NCBI GenBank assembly: GCA_902761055.1
Contig: CACWIS010000001.1
Span: 62,001-126,000, forward strand
Source: Oscillospiraceae bacterium
GTDB lineage: Bacteria > Bacillota > Clostridia > Oscillospirales > Oscillospiraceae
Direction of reading: 5' to 3'
Length of the DNA: 64,000 nucleotides
Below, in pieces: positions 1-9,500 of this stretch; the first letter of the stretch is position 1, and each line of letters starts with the position of its first letter. The notes below the pieces were generated by a model. That model saw only the letters and a list, made by a program, of their open reading frames with translations, did no database searches and was not told the DNA's origin. A program made the translations under genes and the position numbers.

Positions 1-219
1 GTCGACGGCAAGTATGTCTGCAGATTCGTCCTTCTCCCGCTCGACAGCGTCGCCAACTACGAGAAGAAGGTCCCGCTGGAGTGGATCAACGAGGACCGCA
101 ACGGCTTGAAGAAGGAGTTTATCGATTATGTTCTGCCTCTGATCCAGGGCGAGCCGAAGCTCCCGCTCGAGCATTCCCTCCCCCGCTACGCGAAGCTGAA
201 AAAGGTGCTCGCGAAGTAA
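1..219 (+). CDS. 6-phosphofructokinase, C-terminal end (partial)
   Basis: Only the last 72 codons are in the window; the start lies upstream. The frame is open from base 1 and ends in TAA at 217-219. The segment with PLDSVANYEKKVP and then FIDYVLPLIQGEPK resembles the C-terminus of the roughly 400-residue clostridial phosphofructokinases of the PfkA superfamily, which phosphorylate fructose 6-phosphate in glycolysis using ATP or pyrophosphate. The residues that distinguish ATP from PPi use are not in the window, so the donor cannot be told. It is convergent with the VWA gene, and both run into the same hairpin at 241-277. Confidence 0.75.
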   Translation, partial: VDGKYVCRFVLLPLDSVANYEKKVPLEWINEDRNGLKKEFIDYVLPLIQGEPKLPLEHSLPRYAKLKKVLAK

Positions 220-240
220 AAACATCATAAAAAGATACGA

Positions 241-277
241 AAACACCGGTGATATATTCCATATCGCCGGTGTTTTT
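241..277. terminator. Bidirectional intrinsic terminator
   Basis: A 16-bp stem, AAAACACCGGTGATAT against ATATCGCCGGTGTTTT with one G-T pair, encloses a short loop. A T-run follows on the plus strand and TTTT also ends the stem on the minus strand. It sits between the convergent phosphofructokinase (+) and VWA (-) genes and can end both transcripts. Confidence 0.88.
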
Positions 278-1985
278 ACATGTTTTTGATCTGATTTTGC
301 AGAAGCATGCCTACGGTATCCGCCAGCTTGTCAAGCGACTGGATCCGGGCAAAGTCACGGCCGTAAATCGTCTTTGCGGATGCGACGTCCTCGTCTGCTC
401 CGGTAAAAACGCAGATCACGGAGATCCCGTCCGCCCGGGCGCTTCGCACTTCAAAGGCCGTATCGCGGATACCGCTCTCTTCTTCATAGTTGATGAACTC
501 CTCGCTGTCCCGGGGACGGATGCGCACGACGTCGTTTGGCTTTGCGTCGGAGAGAACGATGAGGATGCGGTGATCAAAATGCTCCTTTGAGATCAAATGG
601 TGCGCCAACCGGATCCCGAGCCCGTCCCGATTACAGCCGTTGGAAACATACTCAAAGATCCGGCCGTTTGCGCCGCGTTCCCAATAGTCACGGAAGATGC
701 GCAGGATCGTGTAGCCCGTCATCGAACAGAAGGACATCACGCGGCAAGGAATACAGCAGCGGTTGAGGCTCTCTGCGATCACGTAGCCCTGATTGGAAAC
801 GATCGCCTGGCGCCGGCTTTGCGAAGTGGAGGCGTCGAGCAGGATATCGACGCTCAAGTCTCCCATATTGCTCTGCTCGTCGCGCCGGAAAACGCGCTCG
901 TCGTTGAGGTACAGCGCGCGCCAGGCGCGGCCGCCCTCAAGCGCTCCTGAATCGGAACGGACCGGAGAAGGCTGCAGATGAAGCAGGATCGAGTTTTGGA
1001 TCTTGGAGGAGAGCCTTTCGATCGAGGTCCGTCTTGCGGCGAGGTTGTCGGAAAAGAACGCCCGGTTCCGTTCGATCTGCTTTTCCTCCAGTTCGCGGTG
1101 GAGAGCCTCAAAGCCGTTCTGGATCTTCGCGCTCCCCTTCTCCCCTTTTGTGACGAGAACGTGGCAGGCGGCATGGTTTCCAGTGCAGATGCTCCGCTCA
1201 AGCTCGCGCGTCTCGCGCTCGCTGAAAGCGCTCCTGCCGTATTTCGCCTCCATGAAGCTGCGAAGCTCCTTCGCGCTCATGCTCGTCAGATGCCGCTCGT
1301 CGAGGTCATGCTGCCCGGTGAGCTCGCCGCCGTAGAGATTGTCCGGGTGATCGGCAAAGCCGAGACCGAATCTGCGGTAACGTCCCTTTTTCTGCTTTCC
1401 CTTGCGCAGTCCGAAGCGCAGCAGTTGTTTTTTCTTTTCTTCTTTCCTCTCGCGAATGCGGATCTGAAACCAGCGCTCAAACAGCTCTTTGGCGCGCGCA
1501 ACGATCGCGTCCGTGTCCATTTCCCGGGAAAACTCCAGCTCGTCGAGCAGTTTGGCGTCGTATTTGTCCATCCGGACATCGAGTCCGAGCACACGGCGGT
1601 AGTGCGCATAGGCGATCGCGTCATACAGCGGCAGGTCGTTGATCACGCGGAATTGCGCGATGAAGCGGGCGGCGTAATCCCGACGGAGCGTTTCCAGGAC
1701 AGGCCGCTCCTCCCGCTCGCGCTCAAAGACGGCGTTTTCCAGTCCCAGCCAGAGCAGTCCCTCATAGATATCCGCGTCTTCATCCTCCTGAAAGGAGCGA
1801 AAAACAGCCTCAAGCCTGGGATAGTCAAAATGCCTGCGCACCGCCCCGATGACAGTGTTCCAATAGAGATCCGCGCGGGCGTCGCTGTCGTATGCTTTGA
1901 AATCCGGCGTGAAGCCGTGGCTTTGCGCGGCGTTCCAGATGATATTCTCGGCTCTTCTTTTTTGCAGCTCGCTGACCTCGTTCAT
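276..1985 (-). CDS. VWA-domain protein, CobT/NorD-like partner of a MoxR ATPase
   Basis: This 569-residue soluble protein has a von Willebrand factor A domain at about residues 376-565. The MIDAS metal site reads DASTS at 384-388, with later acidic positions in NRDG (about 452-455) and LSDAKPND (about 478-485). The first 370 residues are mostly charged and helical and include a Lys/Arg-rich stretch near 170-205. Proteins of this plan (NorD, CobT) work with MoxR-type AAA+ ATPases to insert metals or remodel target proteins. The upstream MoxR gene overlaps this start by ATGA (1982-1985), so the pair is translationally coupled. The target is unknown. It is the last gene of the operon that begins with the MBOAT gene at 5477. 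Confidence 0.85.
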   Translation of the reverse strand: MNEVSELQKRRAENIIWNAAQSHGFTPDFKAYDSDARADLYWNTVIGAVRRHFDYPRLEAVFRSFQEDEDADIYEGLLWLGLENAVFEREREERPVLETLRRDYAARFIAQFRVINDLPLYDAIAYAHYRRVLGLDVRMDKYDAKLLDELEFSREMDTDAIVARAKELFERWFQIRIRERKEEKKKQLLRFGLRKGKQKKGRYRRFGLGFADHPDNLYGGELTGQHDLDERHLTSMSAKELRSFMEAKYGRSAFSERETRELERSICTGNHAACHVLVTKGEKGSAKIQNGFEALHRELEEKQIERNRAFFSDNLAARRTSIERLSSKIQNSILLHLQPSPVRSDSGALEGGRAWRALYLNDERVFRRDEQSNMGDLSVDILLDASTSQSRRQAIVSNQGYVIAESLNRCCIPCRVMSFCSMTGYTILRIFRDYWERGANGRIFEYVSNGCNRDGLGIRLAHHLISKEHFDHRILIVLSDAKPNDVVRIRPRDSEEFINYEEESGIRDTAFEVRSARADGISVICVFTGADEDVASAKTIYGRDFARIQSLDKLADTVGMLLQNQIKNM

Positions 1986-2899
1986 GTCTGCTCAAAGATA
2001 TCCTCGGCCGCGAGCGTCGGAGCGATTCGGACGGCAACGATATCGGAGACGAGCTGACGCTCGAAATCGTCGGTGGATTTGTTGATGATGCCCATGTCCA
2101 GCGCCTGCGCCGCGGTGAGGCCGTTGCGCACGAGCCGTACGGAGGCGATCAGCCCGCGCAGATCAAGCGGCTTGGTGGAGATCTCTCCGCTCTCGCACTT
2201 GGCGCGGATATCGCCGAAAAGCAGGCAGAACTGCTCGGCATATTCCTCCTTCAGATCCGGGAACTGCACGAGCAGCAGCTTCTTGAGATTCTCATTGGAG
2301 ATCAGAGGCATGTTAATGACCAGAAAGCGGCTCGTCAGCGCCTCGTTAAGCTCCCGCGTCCCGGCGTATCCATAGTTCATTGTGGCGATAAAGCGCGTCG
2401 CCGGATGGAGCGAGATGCGCTCATAGCCGGGCACGTCGATGATGCGGCGGAAGTCGAGCGTGGCGTGCAGAACGGCAAGCGATTCGTTCTTTGCCATATT
2501 GATCTCGTCCAGCACTCCAAAGCCGCCCTGCTCCGCGCACTGGCAGATCGGCCCCTGGCGGAAGCTCACCATCCCGTTCCGAAAGGTGTCCGTTCCGATC
2601 AGCGAGGCGGCGTCCGTATTGAGATAAAACGAGACGTCCCACTCCGGGCGGCAGAAAACGGCGGCGAGGTTTTCCGCGAGAACATTCTTTCCCGTGGCCT
2701 TCGGACCGACGAGCAGCAGGTTCTCACCGGTCAGAAGCGCGGTGAGCGCTTTCTCCCAGATCTCCGTCCCGTAGTACAGATACGTGGGCTTTGGGACCCG
2801 GTAGTGAGAGCCGTCCTCCAGCGGATAGCGCGCGCGGAACTCTTCGACTTTTTTGATCGTACTCTCCGCAACGCCTTCGCGTCTTAAAAAATCAAGCAT
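1982..2899 (-). CDS. MoxR-family AAA+ ATPase
   Basis: I place the start at the ATG at 2899 because AGGAGGT at 2908-2914 sits 8 bases upstream; a longer frame would run back into the preceding gene. The 305-residue product has Walker A GPKATGKN at about 65-72 and Walker B ending in DEIN at 131-134, then a sensor-1 region with TMNYGY. These are marks of MoxR/CobS-type AAA+ ATPases, which form hexamers and act with a VWA partner, here the next gene (ATGA overlap). The usual G-KT/S of Walker A ends in GKN, as in several CobS-like proteins. It follows an MBOAT/SGNH pair in the same operon, so a role in maturing a surface-modification enzyme is possible but unproven. Confidence 0.88.
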   Translation of the reverse strand: MLDFLRREGVAESTIKKVEEFRARYPLEDGSHYRVPKPTYLYYGTEIWEKALTALLTGENLLLVGPKATGKNVLAENLAAVFCRPEWDVSFYLNTDAASLIGTDTFRNGMVSFRQGPICQCAEQGGFGVLDEINMAKNESLAVLHATLDFRRIIDVPGYERISLHPATRFIATMNYGYAGTRELNEALTSRFLVINMPLISNENLKKLLLVQFPDLKEEYAEQFCLLFGDIRAKCESGEISTKPLDLRGLIASVRLVRNGLTAAQALDMGIINKSTDDFERQLVSDIVAVRIAPTLAAEDIFEQT

Positions 2900-2927
2900 A
2901 CTGCCCGACCTCCTGTGAACGACGGCT

Positions 2928-4010
2928 TCATACGCCGTCTGTAAATTGGATCGGCGGCTCCTCGCCGCAGATTGTTGGGAGATTGCGCTCCACAAGCTCA
3001 AAGATCACGTACTGCGCCCCCAGCCTTTCCACGAGCGAAAGATCATAGCTGCCGGTATTGAGAAACCGGGCGTTCTCAAAGCTCTCGGCCAGATACGGAT
3101 AGAGCGAATTTCCAAAGGAGTCGCGCCAGCAGAGGAGCGTCCCCTCCCCTGCCTCGCAGCTCGTGGAAAAGTTTTTCGTCTCTCCCCCGTTGGGATTGCG
3201 CAGAGCGGTAAAGTGAAAGCCCGGCGCGTATTCCTCACGCGTTTCCCGCAGCGTTCCGGCGGGATAGATCATATTGTACAGATCGCCGAGATGCCCCTCG
3301 CCCGGCGCGTATGGTCCGGTGTAATAATCCGAACTGCGGTCCAGAGCTCCGAGAAGAGCGTCGGCCGCGAGCGCCGCGCCGCGATCCGTCCAGTGGGAAT
3401 CCGTGCGATAATACAAAAGCTCTCCGTTCTCCTCAAAGACCGGGAAGAGATCGACGTAGTGAACGCCGTACTTTTCGAGATACGGACGCAGCTTCACCGC
3501 GTTCGACGAATCGTGGCCGGAGACGATCCAGGCGGGCATCTGCTCGGGATAAAGGCTGTTTTTGTTCGGCGCGATCGTAAAGATGAAGCGCGCGCCGCGC
3601 TCCTCACAGCAGGCCTGCATCCGCGCGAGATTCCGTGCGGTCCGCTCCAGCTCTTCGTCCGTCATCGAGCGGCCCATGTAGTCGTCCATCGTAGGCTCGA
3701 AATAGAGCCAGTCGTCGGCCCCGAGCACGACCTTTTTTTCGGCGGAGCTATGCAGAAGCCGAGTGTTCAAAGACGCCCATGCGGTCACAAGCTCCTTGCG
3801 GAAAGCGATACGGCCGGCAAAAAACTGTCCGAATTCATCCAGCACAAAACGGTTGAGCTTACCCTCGTCGTCCGTCAGGACAGGACGCGGCGCACGCGCT
3901 TCGTTTGCAAGCGCCTCGCTCGGCCCCGTGAAGAGCATCCCGAGCGAAGGCAGCAGACTCATCACAAGGAAAAGCGCGATAAAAGCGATCCGAAAGACAT
4001 TCTTTTTCAT
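2928..4010 (-). CDS. AlgX/AlgJ- or DHHW-type SGNH-like protein
   Basis: The 360-residue product starts with a membrane anchor or signal (hydrophobic about residues 8-28). The rest would be outside the cytoplasm. It contains the DSHW motif at 204-207 (YYRTDSHWTDRGA), the signature of the DHHW and AlgX/AlgJ SGNH-hydrolase-like families. These act with an MBOAT membrane acyltransferase to O-acetylate extracellular polymers. The MBOAT gene lies 12 bases upstream in the same operon, the standard arrangement. The acceptor glycan cannot be told from the sequence. The ATG at 4010 is preceded by GGAGGCGCGGG, a good ribosome binding site. Confidence 0.85.
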   Translation of the reverse strand: MKKNVFRIAFIALFLVMSLLPSLGMLFTGPSEALANEARAPRPVLTDDEGKLNRFVLDEFGQFFAGRIAFRKELVTAWASLNTRLLHSSAEKKVVLGADDWLYFEPTMDDYMGRSMTDEELERTARNLARMQACCEERGARFIFTIAPNKNSLYPEQMPAWIVSGHDSSNAVKLRPYLEKYGVHYVDLFPVFEENGELLYYRTDSHWTDRGAALAADALLGALDRSSDYYTGPYAPGEGHLGDLYNMIYPAGTLRETREEYAPGFHFTALRNPNGGETKNFSTSCEAGEGTLLCWRDSFGNSLYPYLAESFENARFLNTGSYDLSLVERLGAQYVIFELVERNLPTICGEEPPIQFTDGV

Positions 4011-4022
4011 CCCGCGCCTCCT

Positions 4023-5477
4023 TCAGAACTGGAAGTAAATAAAGGGATTGAAGCCGCCGCGCGCAAGGCTCATCACGCAAAGCGCGTAGAGGAGCAAAAG
4101 GCAAAGGTGCCCAAGCATCTCAAAGACGGCGGAATCCGCCGCGGCGGAGGCTGCAAAAGCCGCGCGGAGACGCGCGGGGATATTCCCCGCAAGAAGCACG
4201 GCGAGCACGAGAACAAGACATGCGGCAGGCGTGAGCAGGGAGCCGAGCAGATAGCTGCTGTAGGCGTCACCGCGCCCGCTGAACATCAGCGTGATCAGAC
4301 GGAAGGCAAGCGCGAACCGCTCGCCGCCGGTGCCGGCGCATGAGCCTGCCCGGAAGAAGACAAACAGGATCATGACCGAGAAGAGCGTATAGGCCTTTGC
4401 TGCGACGCGGCCGATACGGCTGCGGCCGAGCTTTTCCGCGGGGATCACACCCAGATCCTCAAGCGAGGTCAGCAGCCCGTGGCCGAGACCCCAGAAAACA
4501 AAGGTCCAGTCCGCGCCGTGCCAGATGCCCGTGCAGAAAAAGACGATGAACTTGTTGAGCGCCGTGCGCGCCTTCCCCTTCCGGTTGCCGCCGAGCGGGA
4601 TGTAGAGGTACTCCTTGAACCAGGACGAGAGCGAGATATGCCATTTGCGCCAAAACTCCTTCATGGACGCCGCGCCGTAAGGATGGTCGAAGTTCTCGCG
4701 GAAGGTAAAGCCGAACATGCGGCCCATGCCGATGGCCATGTCGCTGTAGCCGCTGAAATCATAGTAGATCTGCAGCGTATAGCAGGCCGCGCCGAGCCAC
4801 ATCAGCCGCCAGTCGCCGATCCCGCCGGGGAGAAATTCATTGAACACACGGTCCGCGATAAAGCCGACCGCGTTGGCGATCAGCAGTTTTTTCGACAGGC
4901 CCAGGATGCAGCGCCGTACGCCGTAGGCGGTCATCTCCGGCGTGCAGCGGCGATCCTCGATCTGGTCGGCAACGTCGTGGTATTTGACGATCGGGCCGGC
5001 AACGAGCTGGGGGAAAAAGGAGATATACAGCAGCAGCTTGGAAAAATCACGGGTCCCGGAATCGGGATCGCGATAAACGTCAATGGTATAGGAAAGCCCC
5101 TGGAAGGTAAAGAAGGAAATGCCGACAGGATTCGTGATCCCCGGCAGCGGCAGGGAGAGACGGAAAAGACTGTTGAGCGTTCCGATCAGGAAATCGGCGT
5201 ATTTGAAAACGCACAGTACGCCGATATTGAGGATCACGGATAGCGTCAGAAAGAGCTTGCGCCCTCTCCCCTTCCCCATCAGCAGCAGTCCGGAAAAATA
5301 GTTGACGCAGACCGAGAAAAGGAAGAGCAGCACGTAATCGAGCCTTCCAAAGGCATAGAAGACGATGCTGGCGAGCGCAAGAAACAGATTTTTGATTTTA
5401 AGCGCGGGAATCAGCCGGTAGAGGATAAAGACCGCCGGCAAAAATATAAACAGGAAAACCGCAGAGCTGAAAACCAA
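4023..5477 (-). CDS. MBOAT-family membrane O-acyltransferase (AlgI/DltB-like)
   Basis: This 484-residue polytopic membrane protein has the MBOAT core: RKWHISLSSWFKEYLYIPLGG-type sequence at about 277-297 and the active-site histidine in GIWHGADW (His320). AlgI-type MBOATs move acyl groups across the membrane to an SGNH partner that acetylates surface polysaccharide. The partner is encoded just downstream. The start is TTG at 5477, with GGAGAGAAAAG a suitable distance upstream; no ATG fits. It is the first gene of the operon, and the promoter at 5526-5554 reads toward it. Confidence 0.92.
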   Translation of the reverse strand: MVFSSAVFLFIFLPAVFILYRLIPALKIKNLFLALASIVFYAFGRLDYVLLFLFSVCVNYFSGLLLMGKGRGRKLFLTLSVILNIGVLCVFKYADFLIGTLNSLFRLSLPLPGITNPVGISFFTFQGLSYTIDVYRDPDSGTRDFSKLLLYISFFPQLVAGPIVKYHDVADQIEDRRCTPEMTAYGVRRCILGLSKKLLIANAVGFIADRVFNEFLPGGIGDWRLMWLGAACYTLQIYYDFSGYSDMAIGMGRMFGFTFRENFDHPYGAASMKEFWRKWHISLSSWFKEYLYIPLGGNRKGKARTALNKFIVFFCTGIWHGADWTFVFWGLGHGLLTSLEDLGVIPAEKLGRSRIGRVAAKAYTLFSVMILFVFFRAGSCAGTGGERFALAFRLITLMFSGRGDAYSSYLLGSLLTPAACLVLVLAVLLAGNIPARLRAAFAASAAADSAVFEMLGHLCLLLLYALCVMSLARGGFNPFIYFQF

Positions 5478-5525
5478 TTCTTTTCTCTCCGTTCACGATG
5501 ATCGCATAAAAATAACTCGGATACT

Positions 5526-5554
5526 ACTATAACACGAACGTCCGCGATTGTCAC
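5526..5554 (-). promoter_or_regulatory. Vegetative promoter for the MBOAT operon
   Basis: On the minus strand GTGACA, 17 bases, TATAGT: one mismatch each from the sigma-A -35 and -10 consensus at ideal spacing. Transcription would begin near 5519 and leave a leader of about 40 bases before the TTG start at 5477. Confidence 0.7.
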
Positions 5555-5592
5555 CTGTAATAATCGCGCGCACGCGAAAGGAAGGAAAAAAG

Positions 5593-5629
5593 AAAACGGC
5601 AGATCTGCATGCTGCAGATCTGCCGTTTT
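5593..5629 (-). terminator. Intrinsic terminator after the (GT)n-tail protein gene
   Basis: A perfect 17-bp inverted repeat (AAAACGGCAGATCTGCA and its complement, 3-base loop) is followed on the minus strand by CTTTTTT. It lies 15 bases beyond the stop at 5644. Confidence 0.9.
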
Positions 5630-5643
5630 GGCTTGTTTGCCGA

Positions 5644-6543
5644 TCAGAGTCTATCCGTCTCGTTATCATCCGGAGGAGAGGACGGAAGCGGATCGCTGCC
5701 GCCGCCGGAACCGCCGGAGCCGCCTTCACCGCCGGTGCCGGTGCCGGTACCCGTACCGGTGCCGGTACCTGTGCCTGTACCCGTGCCGGTGCCGGTACCT
5801 GTGCCTGTACCCGTGCCGGTGCCGGTACCTGTACCTGTACCTGTGCCGGTGCCGGTACCTGTGCCTGTACCCGTGCCGGGATTGGTCGTGCCGCCGGCGG
5901 CCGGGGCAGCGGTGACGACGAGCTTGGCGCCGTCGGAAGCGAGCATGCCGCCGTCCTTATCAGTAAAGAGGCAGACCGCATACCAGCCGTCGAGCTCCTT
6001 GGGCACGCCGTTGATGGTCAGCGTATCCGTGTTGCCGTTGGAGCAGCTCATGCCCGGGAACTCTCTCTTGATGTCGGGAGAATTCCAGACGATCTCACGC
6101 TTGTAGTCCGGGGAGACGAAGCGCCACTCGCGGGTATCCGCGCCGGTGGCATGGGCGATGAACATCGTGTTGTTGCCGATGTAGACCGTCTCGCCGTAAG
6201 GATTCTTCGTGATCGTGATCAGCTTGGAAGTCTTGATCCGGATGTACTGCGCCGGGTCGGGCGTGGGCTCGGGAGTCGGCTCGGGGGTCGGCTCGGGAGT
6301 CGGTTCGGGCGTCACATCGGGCGTGGGTTCGGGAGTGACCTCGGGAACAGCCTCGGGTGTGGGCGCCGGCGTGACCTCGGGCGCGGGTGCGACAGTGGTG
6401 TTGACCACAGGCGCCGGATCGTTCGCAGGTTGATTGACGCGGTTGGTGTTCAGGACCCTGCGGAAAACGAGGAAGATCGCCAGCAGGATCAGGATCAGGA
6501 ACAGAATGGCAATCAAAGTGCCGTTGCTATTTCTCTTTTTCAT
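5644..6543 (-). CDS. Membrane-anchored surface protein with (PT/E) stalk and (GT)n tail
   Basis: This is a 299-residue protein of no recognised enzyme family. A single hydrophobic segment at about residues 9-27 after MKKRNSNG suggests a type II anchor. A proline/threonine/glutamate stalk (TPEPTPE repeats, about 50-95) follows, then a compact domain of about 110 residues rich in beta-strand sequence that could be Ig-like. After that comes a run of Gly-Thr dipeptides at about 222-268 and a Gly/Ser-rich, acidic C-terminus. The start has AGGAGGT closely upstream. It lies 26 bases from the stop of the leucine-rich-repeat gene and is probably cotranscribed with it. A role in surface binding is a guess; the low-complexity parts carry little family information. 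Confidence 0.7.
   Translation of the reverse strand: MKKRNSNGTLIAILFLILILLAIFLVFRRVLNTNRVNQPANDPAPVVNTTVAPAPEVTPAPTPEAVPEVTPEPTPDVTPEPTPEPTPEPTPEPTPDPAQYIRIKTSKLITITKNPYGETVYIGNNTMFIAHATGADTREWRFVSPDYKREIVWNSPDIKREFPGMSCSNGNTDTLTINGVPKELDGWYAVCLFTDKDGGMLASDGAKLVVTAAPAAGGTTNPGTGTGTGTGTGTGTGTGTGTGTGTGTGTGTGTGTGTGTGTGTGTGTGTGGEGGSGGSGGGSDPLPSSPPDDNETDRL
5731..5880. repeat. 30-bp tandem repeat coding (Gly-Thr)n
   Basis: Four consecutive 30-bp units occupy 5753-5782, 5783-5812, 5813-5842 and 5843-5872, with a degenerate part unit before (5731-5752) and 8 bases of a fifth unit after. Units 2 and 4 are identical. Unit 1 differs at one base near its start and unit 3 at a few positions near its end. 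Each unit encodes ten residues of alternating Gly and Thr on the minus strand. Because the unit is a multiple of three, copy-number change would lengthen or shorten the tail without a frameshift. Confidence 0.9.
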
Positions 6544-6569
6544 GACTTACCTCCTGTCATCATTCCGCT

Positions 6570-9500
6570 TCAAGTACGATTATTGAAGTAGGACTTCGCA
6601 GACTGGTTGTAGTTGTACAGACTCTGCGCGATCTGAAGCTGGAATTCTTTTCCGCCGCCGCCGGCCTTGATGACCTTGTAGCACCAGGACAGCGCACTGT
6701 AGTTGTCGATCTGGCAGATCACGGTGCCGGACTTGTTCTTGACCTGGATCTTGTGCGCAACGCCAAGGTCCTTCGCGGCGATATGCGCGACGGTGACATA
6801 GTACTCGTCGCCCTTCTTCACGGGCGTGACAGCCGAGCCGTCTACCAGGAAGGTATAATCTCCGATCGCGCCCTTGGTGAGAACGAAGTAGTGACGGATC
6901 GAGGTGTCGGACTCGAGCATCAGCGAGGAGCCGTTGGAGACAACGCCGCCGTCGTTCGTGCCGGTAACGGTCGGCGCATAGGATTTGAGCGTGTCGAGCG
7001 TCACCGGAGTCAGGAAGGACTGCATCTGAGGCGTGACGGAGACGCCGGTGTCGTTGTACTTGAAGTACAGCTGGGCAAGGTAGCCGTAGTCGGACATGCG
7101 CTCAAGCAGCGTGAGCAGATACTCGTTGGTGGACTTCTCATGCGCGAGGTCGAAGTAGGCCTGCACGGAGAAGGTGTAGCCGGTCGTCACATCGTCGCCG
7201 GTGTCGAGAAGCATGAGCGGGAAGAGATTGCCGTCGGAGTCGAAGAGCTTGAGAACGACCTCGTCGCGCATCTCCTTGGCCGCGCCGTAGTGCGTGAAGA
7301 GATACTCGCCGTCGCTGTTGGGCGTCTGATCCGCCATGACGAACTCATCGACGGCGGAGCCGCCCTTGTAGATCACGGCCTTGGCGCTGCCATCCATCTG
7401 ATAGTTGGCGGGAACGGTGACGTAGAAGTTCAGTCCGACGTTGCCGACAAGAAACAGGCTGCGGCTGGTGATGACCGCATAGCTGTCTGCAACGACCTTG
7501 ACGCCGGACGCGATACGGAGCATCTGCTGGTAGTAGTCGCCGTTGTTGGCAAGACCGTAAGGGATATGATCCTCATAGGTCCCGCCGGGGACGATCTGGT
7601 CGATGACGTAGGAGAAGTCCGTTCCGTCCTCCAGCTTGTTGCCGGTCTTGTAAGTGTAGGCAAGGGTCTCATTCTGGCCGACGTCGAGCGTCTTGAACTT
7701 GGCGCCGATGACGTCGAGGGCTTTGATGTTCGGGCAGCCGCTGACAACGAGCGAAGTGAGCGGGCAGTCGTGGCAGTTGACGGCGTTGAGCGCACTGTTG
7801 CTCCCGAGCTTCAGCGAGCTCATCGGGTTGTTGGAGCAGTTGAGCGCGGTCAGTGCCGTGTTGGCGCTGGTGTCAAGGCTGGCGAGCTTGTTGTCGCTGC
7901 AGCCGAGCAGCTGGAGCGCGAGCAGGCGGCTGAGATCCAGACTCGTGATCTTGTTGTTCTGGCAGAAGAGCTTGGTCAGCAGCGTGCACTGGCTGATATC
8001 GAGGGAAGTGAGCTTGTTGTTCTCGCAGTAGACCTCGGTGAGCTTGGTGTTTTTGGACAGATCCAGCGAGGTCAGGCCGGTGTCGTTGATCCGCAGCTTT
8101 TTGAGCGCGGTATTCTTGCTCAGATCGACGGAGGTGAGAGCGGAGTGTGCAACAACGGTCAGATCCTCGAGCTTGGTGAAGAACTCGATTCCCTTGAGAG
8201 ATTCAGCGGAGGGAGACGGGCCGGCGAAGTTTATCGTCGTGACCGCATCGATCTCGTCTTTCGTCAGGACAAGGCTGTTGTCCAGATCGATCGTGGTCTT
8301 GACGTAGTTGCGGAAGGCCTCGTCGGGGAAGTTCGTGGGCGTGACGGGAATGCCCTCCTGCAGCGCGGGGATATCCTCCTCCTTGTGGTCGCCGCAGACA
8401 GAGCACACGTAAAGCATACGGCCGGGCGTGGTCTCGGTGGGCTCGAGCGAGACCTCCTGCTCCACCCACTTGTGGGATTCGGCCCAGGGAACGGTCTCGG
8501 TCTTCTTCCTCGTGCAGCCCTCGTAGGTGCAGCTGTACTCGATCACGCCGTCGGTGTGCGTTTTGCAGTCCGCTTTGACCTTCACCGTCTTCTTCCAGGT
8601 GGGAAGATGGGTGACGCTGACGGAGCTCTTGTACTTCAGAACGGTGCCGCCGCCGTCGTCGAAGGTGGTGACGCTGCCCTCTGTGGTCTTGGTCTGCTCG
8701 TGGACGAGCTTGAGCAGCTTGGAGCACTTGCTGATGTCAAGCGCGGTGAGCGGATTGTCCTGGCACTCGAGGTGCTTGAGAGCGGTGTTCTTCGTGAGGC
8801 TGAGCGAGCTGATCTTGTTCGAATTGCACACGAGCGTATCGAGCAGCGTGCAGGCGCTGATGCTCAGCGTGCTGATCTTGTTCGAATCGCAATAGACCGA
8901 AACGAGCTTGGTGTTCTTGCTCAGATTCAGCGAAGAAATGCTGTTGTTGGAGCAGGAGAGCGTCTGCAGCAGCGTGTTCTTGCTCAGGCTGAGCGCGGTG
9001 AGCGAGTTGTCCGAGCAGTTGAGCGTGGTGAGCTTGGTGCACTTGCTCAAATCGATCGCGGTCAGCTGGTTCCCGCTGCAGTTGAGCGTGACCAGCTCCG
9101 TGTTGCTGGTCAGATCGAGCTTGCTCATGCTGTTGCCGCCGGAGATGATCTCGTTGTCGGAGCAGATAAGCGTCTGCAGCTTGGTGAAGTGCTCGATGCC
9201 GCGCAGACGGACGATGCCCTTGCCGGAGATATCCATGGAAAGGACGCCTTCGAGCTCACTGGTCTGCAGGAAGTTGTCGCCGCCGGTGGGCTCCGTGTCA
9301 TAGGTCTTGACATACTCACGGAATACCGGGTCCGTGAAGTTGGCGGTGGTGATCTCAACGCCGGTCAGGCCGGTGGCGTGCAGGACCTCGGTCTTGGTCT
9401 CGGTGCAGTACTTGCACTTGTAATCGACGTGACCGGGCGTCGTCGCGGTCGGATCAACGCGGCCGACTTCCTCAAAAACATGAACGCCGGTCGCGGGGAT

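Noticed and set aside
5731..5880. Regular repeat considered as a CRISPR array
   Set aside because: The units are directly adjacent without spacers and lie inside a coding frame.
5609..6106. A plus-strand frame with long Pro-Val repeats opposite the (GT)n tail
   Set aside because: It is simply the reverse reading of the Gly-Thr repeat.
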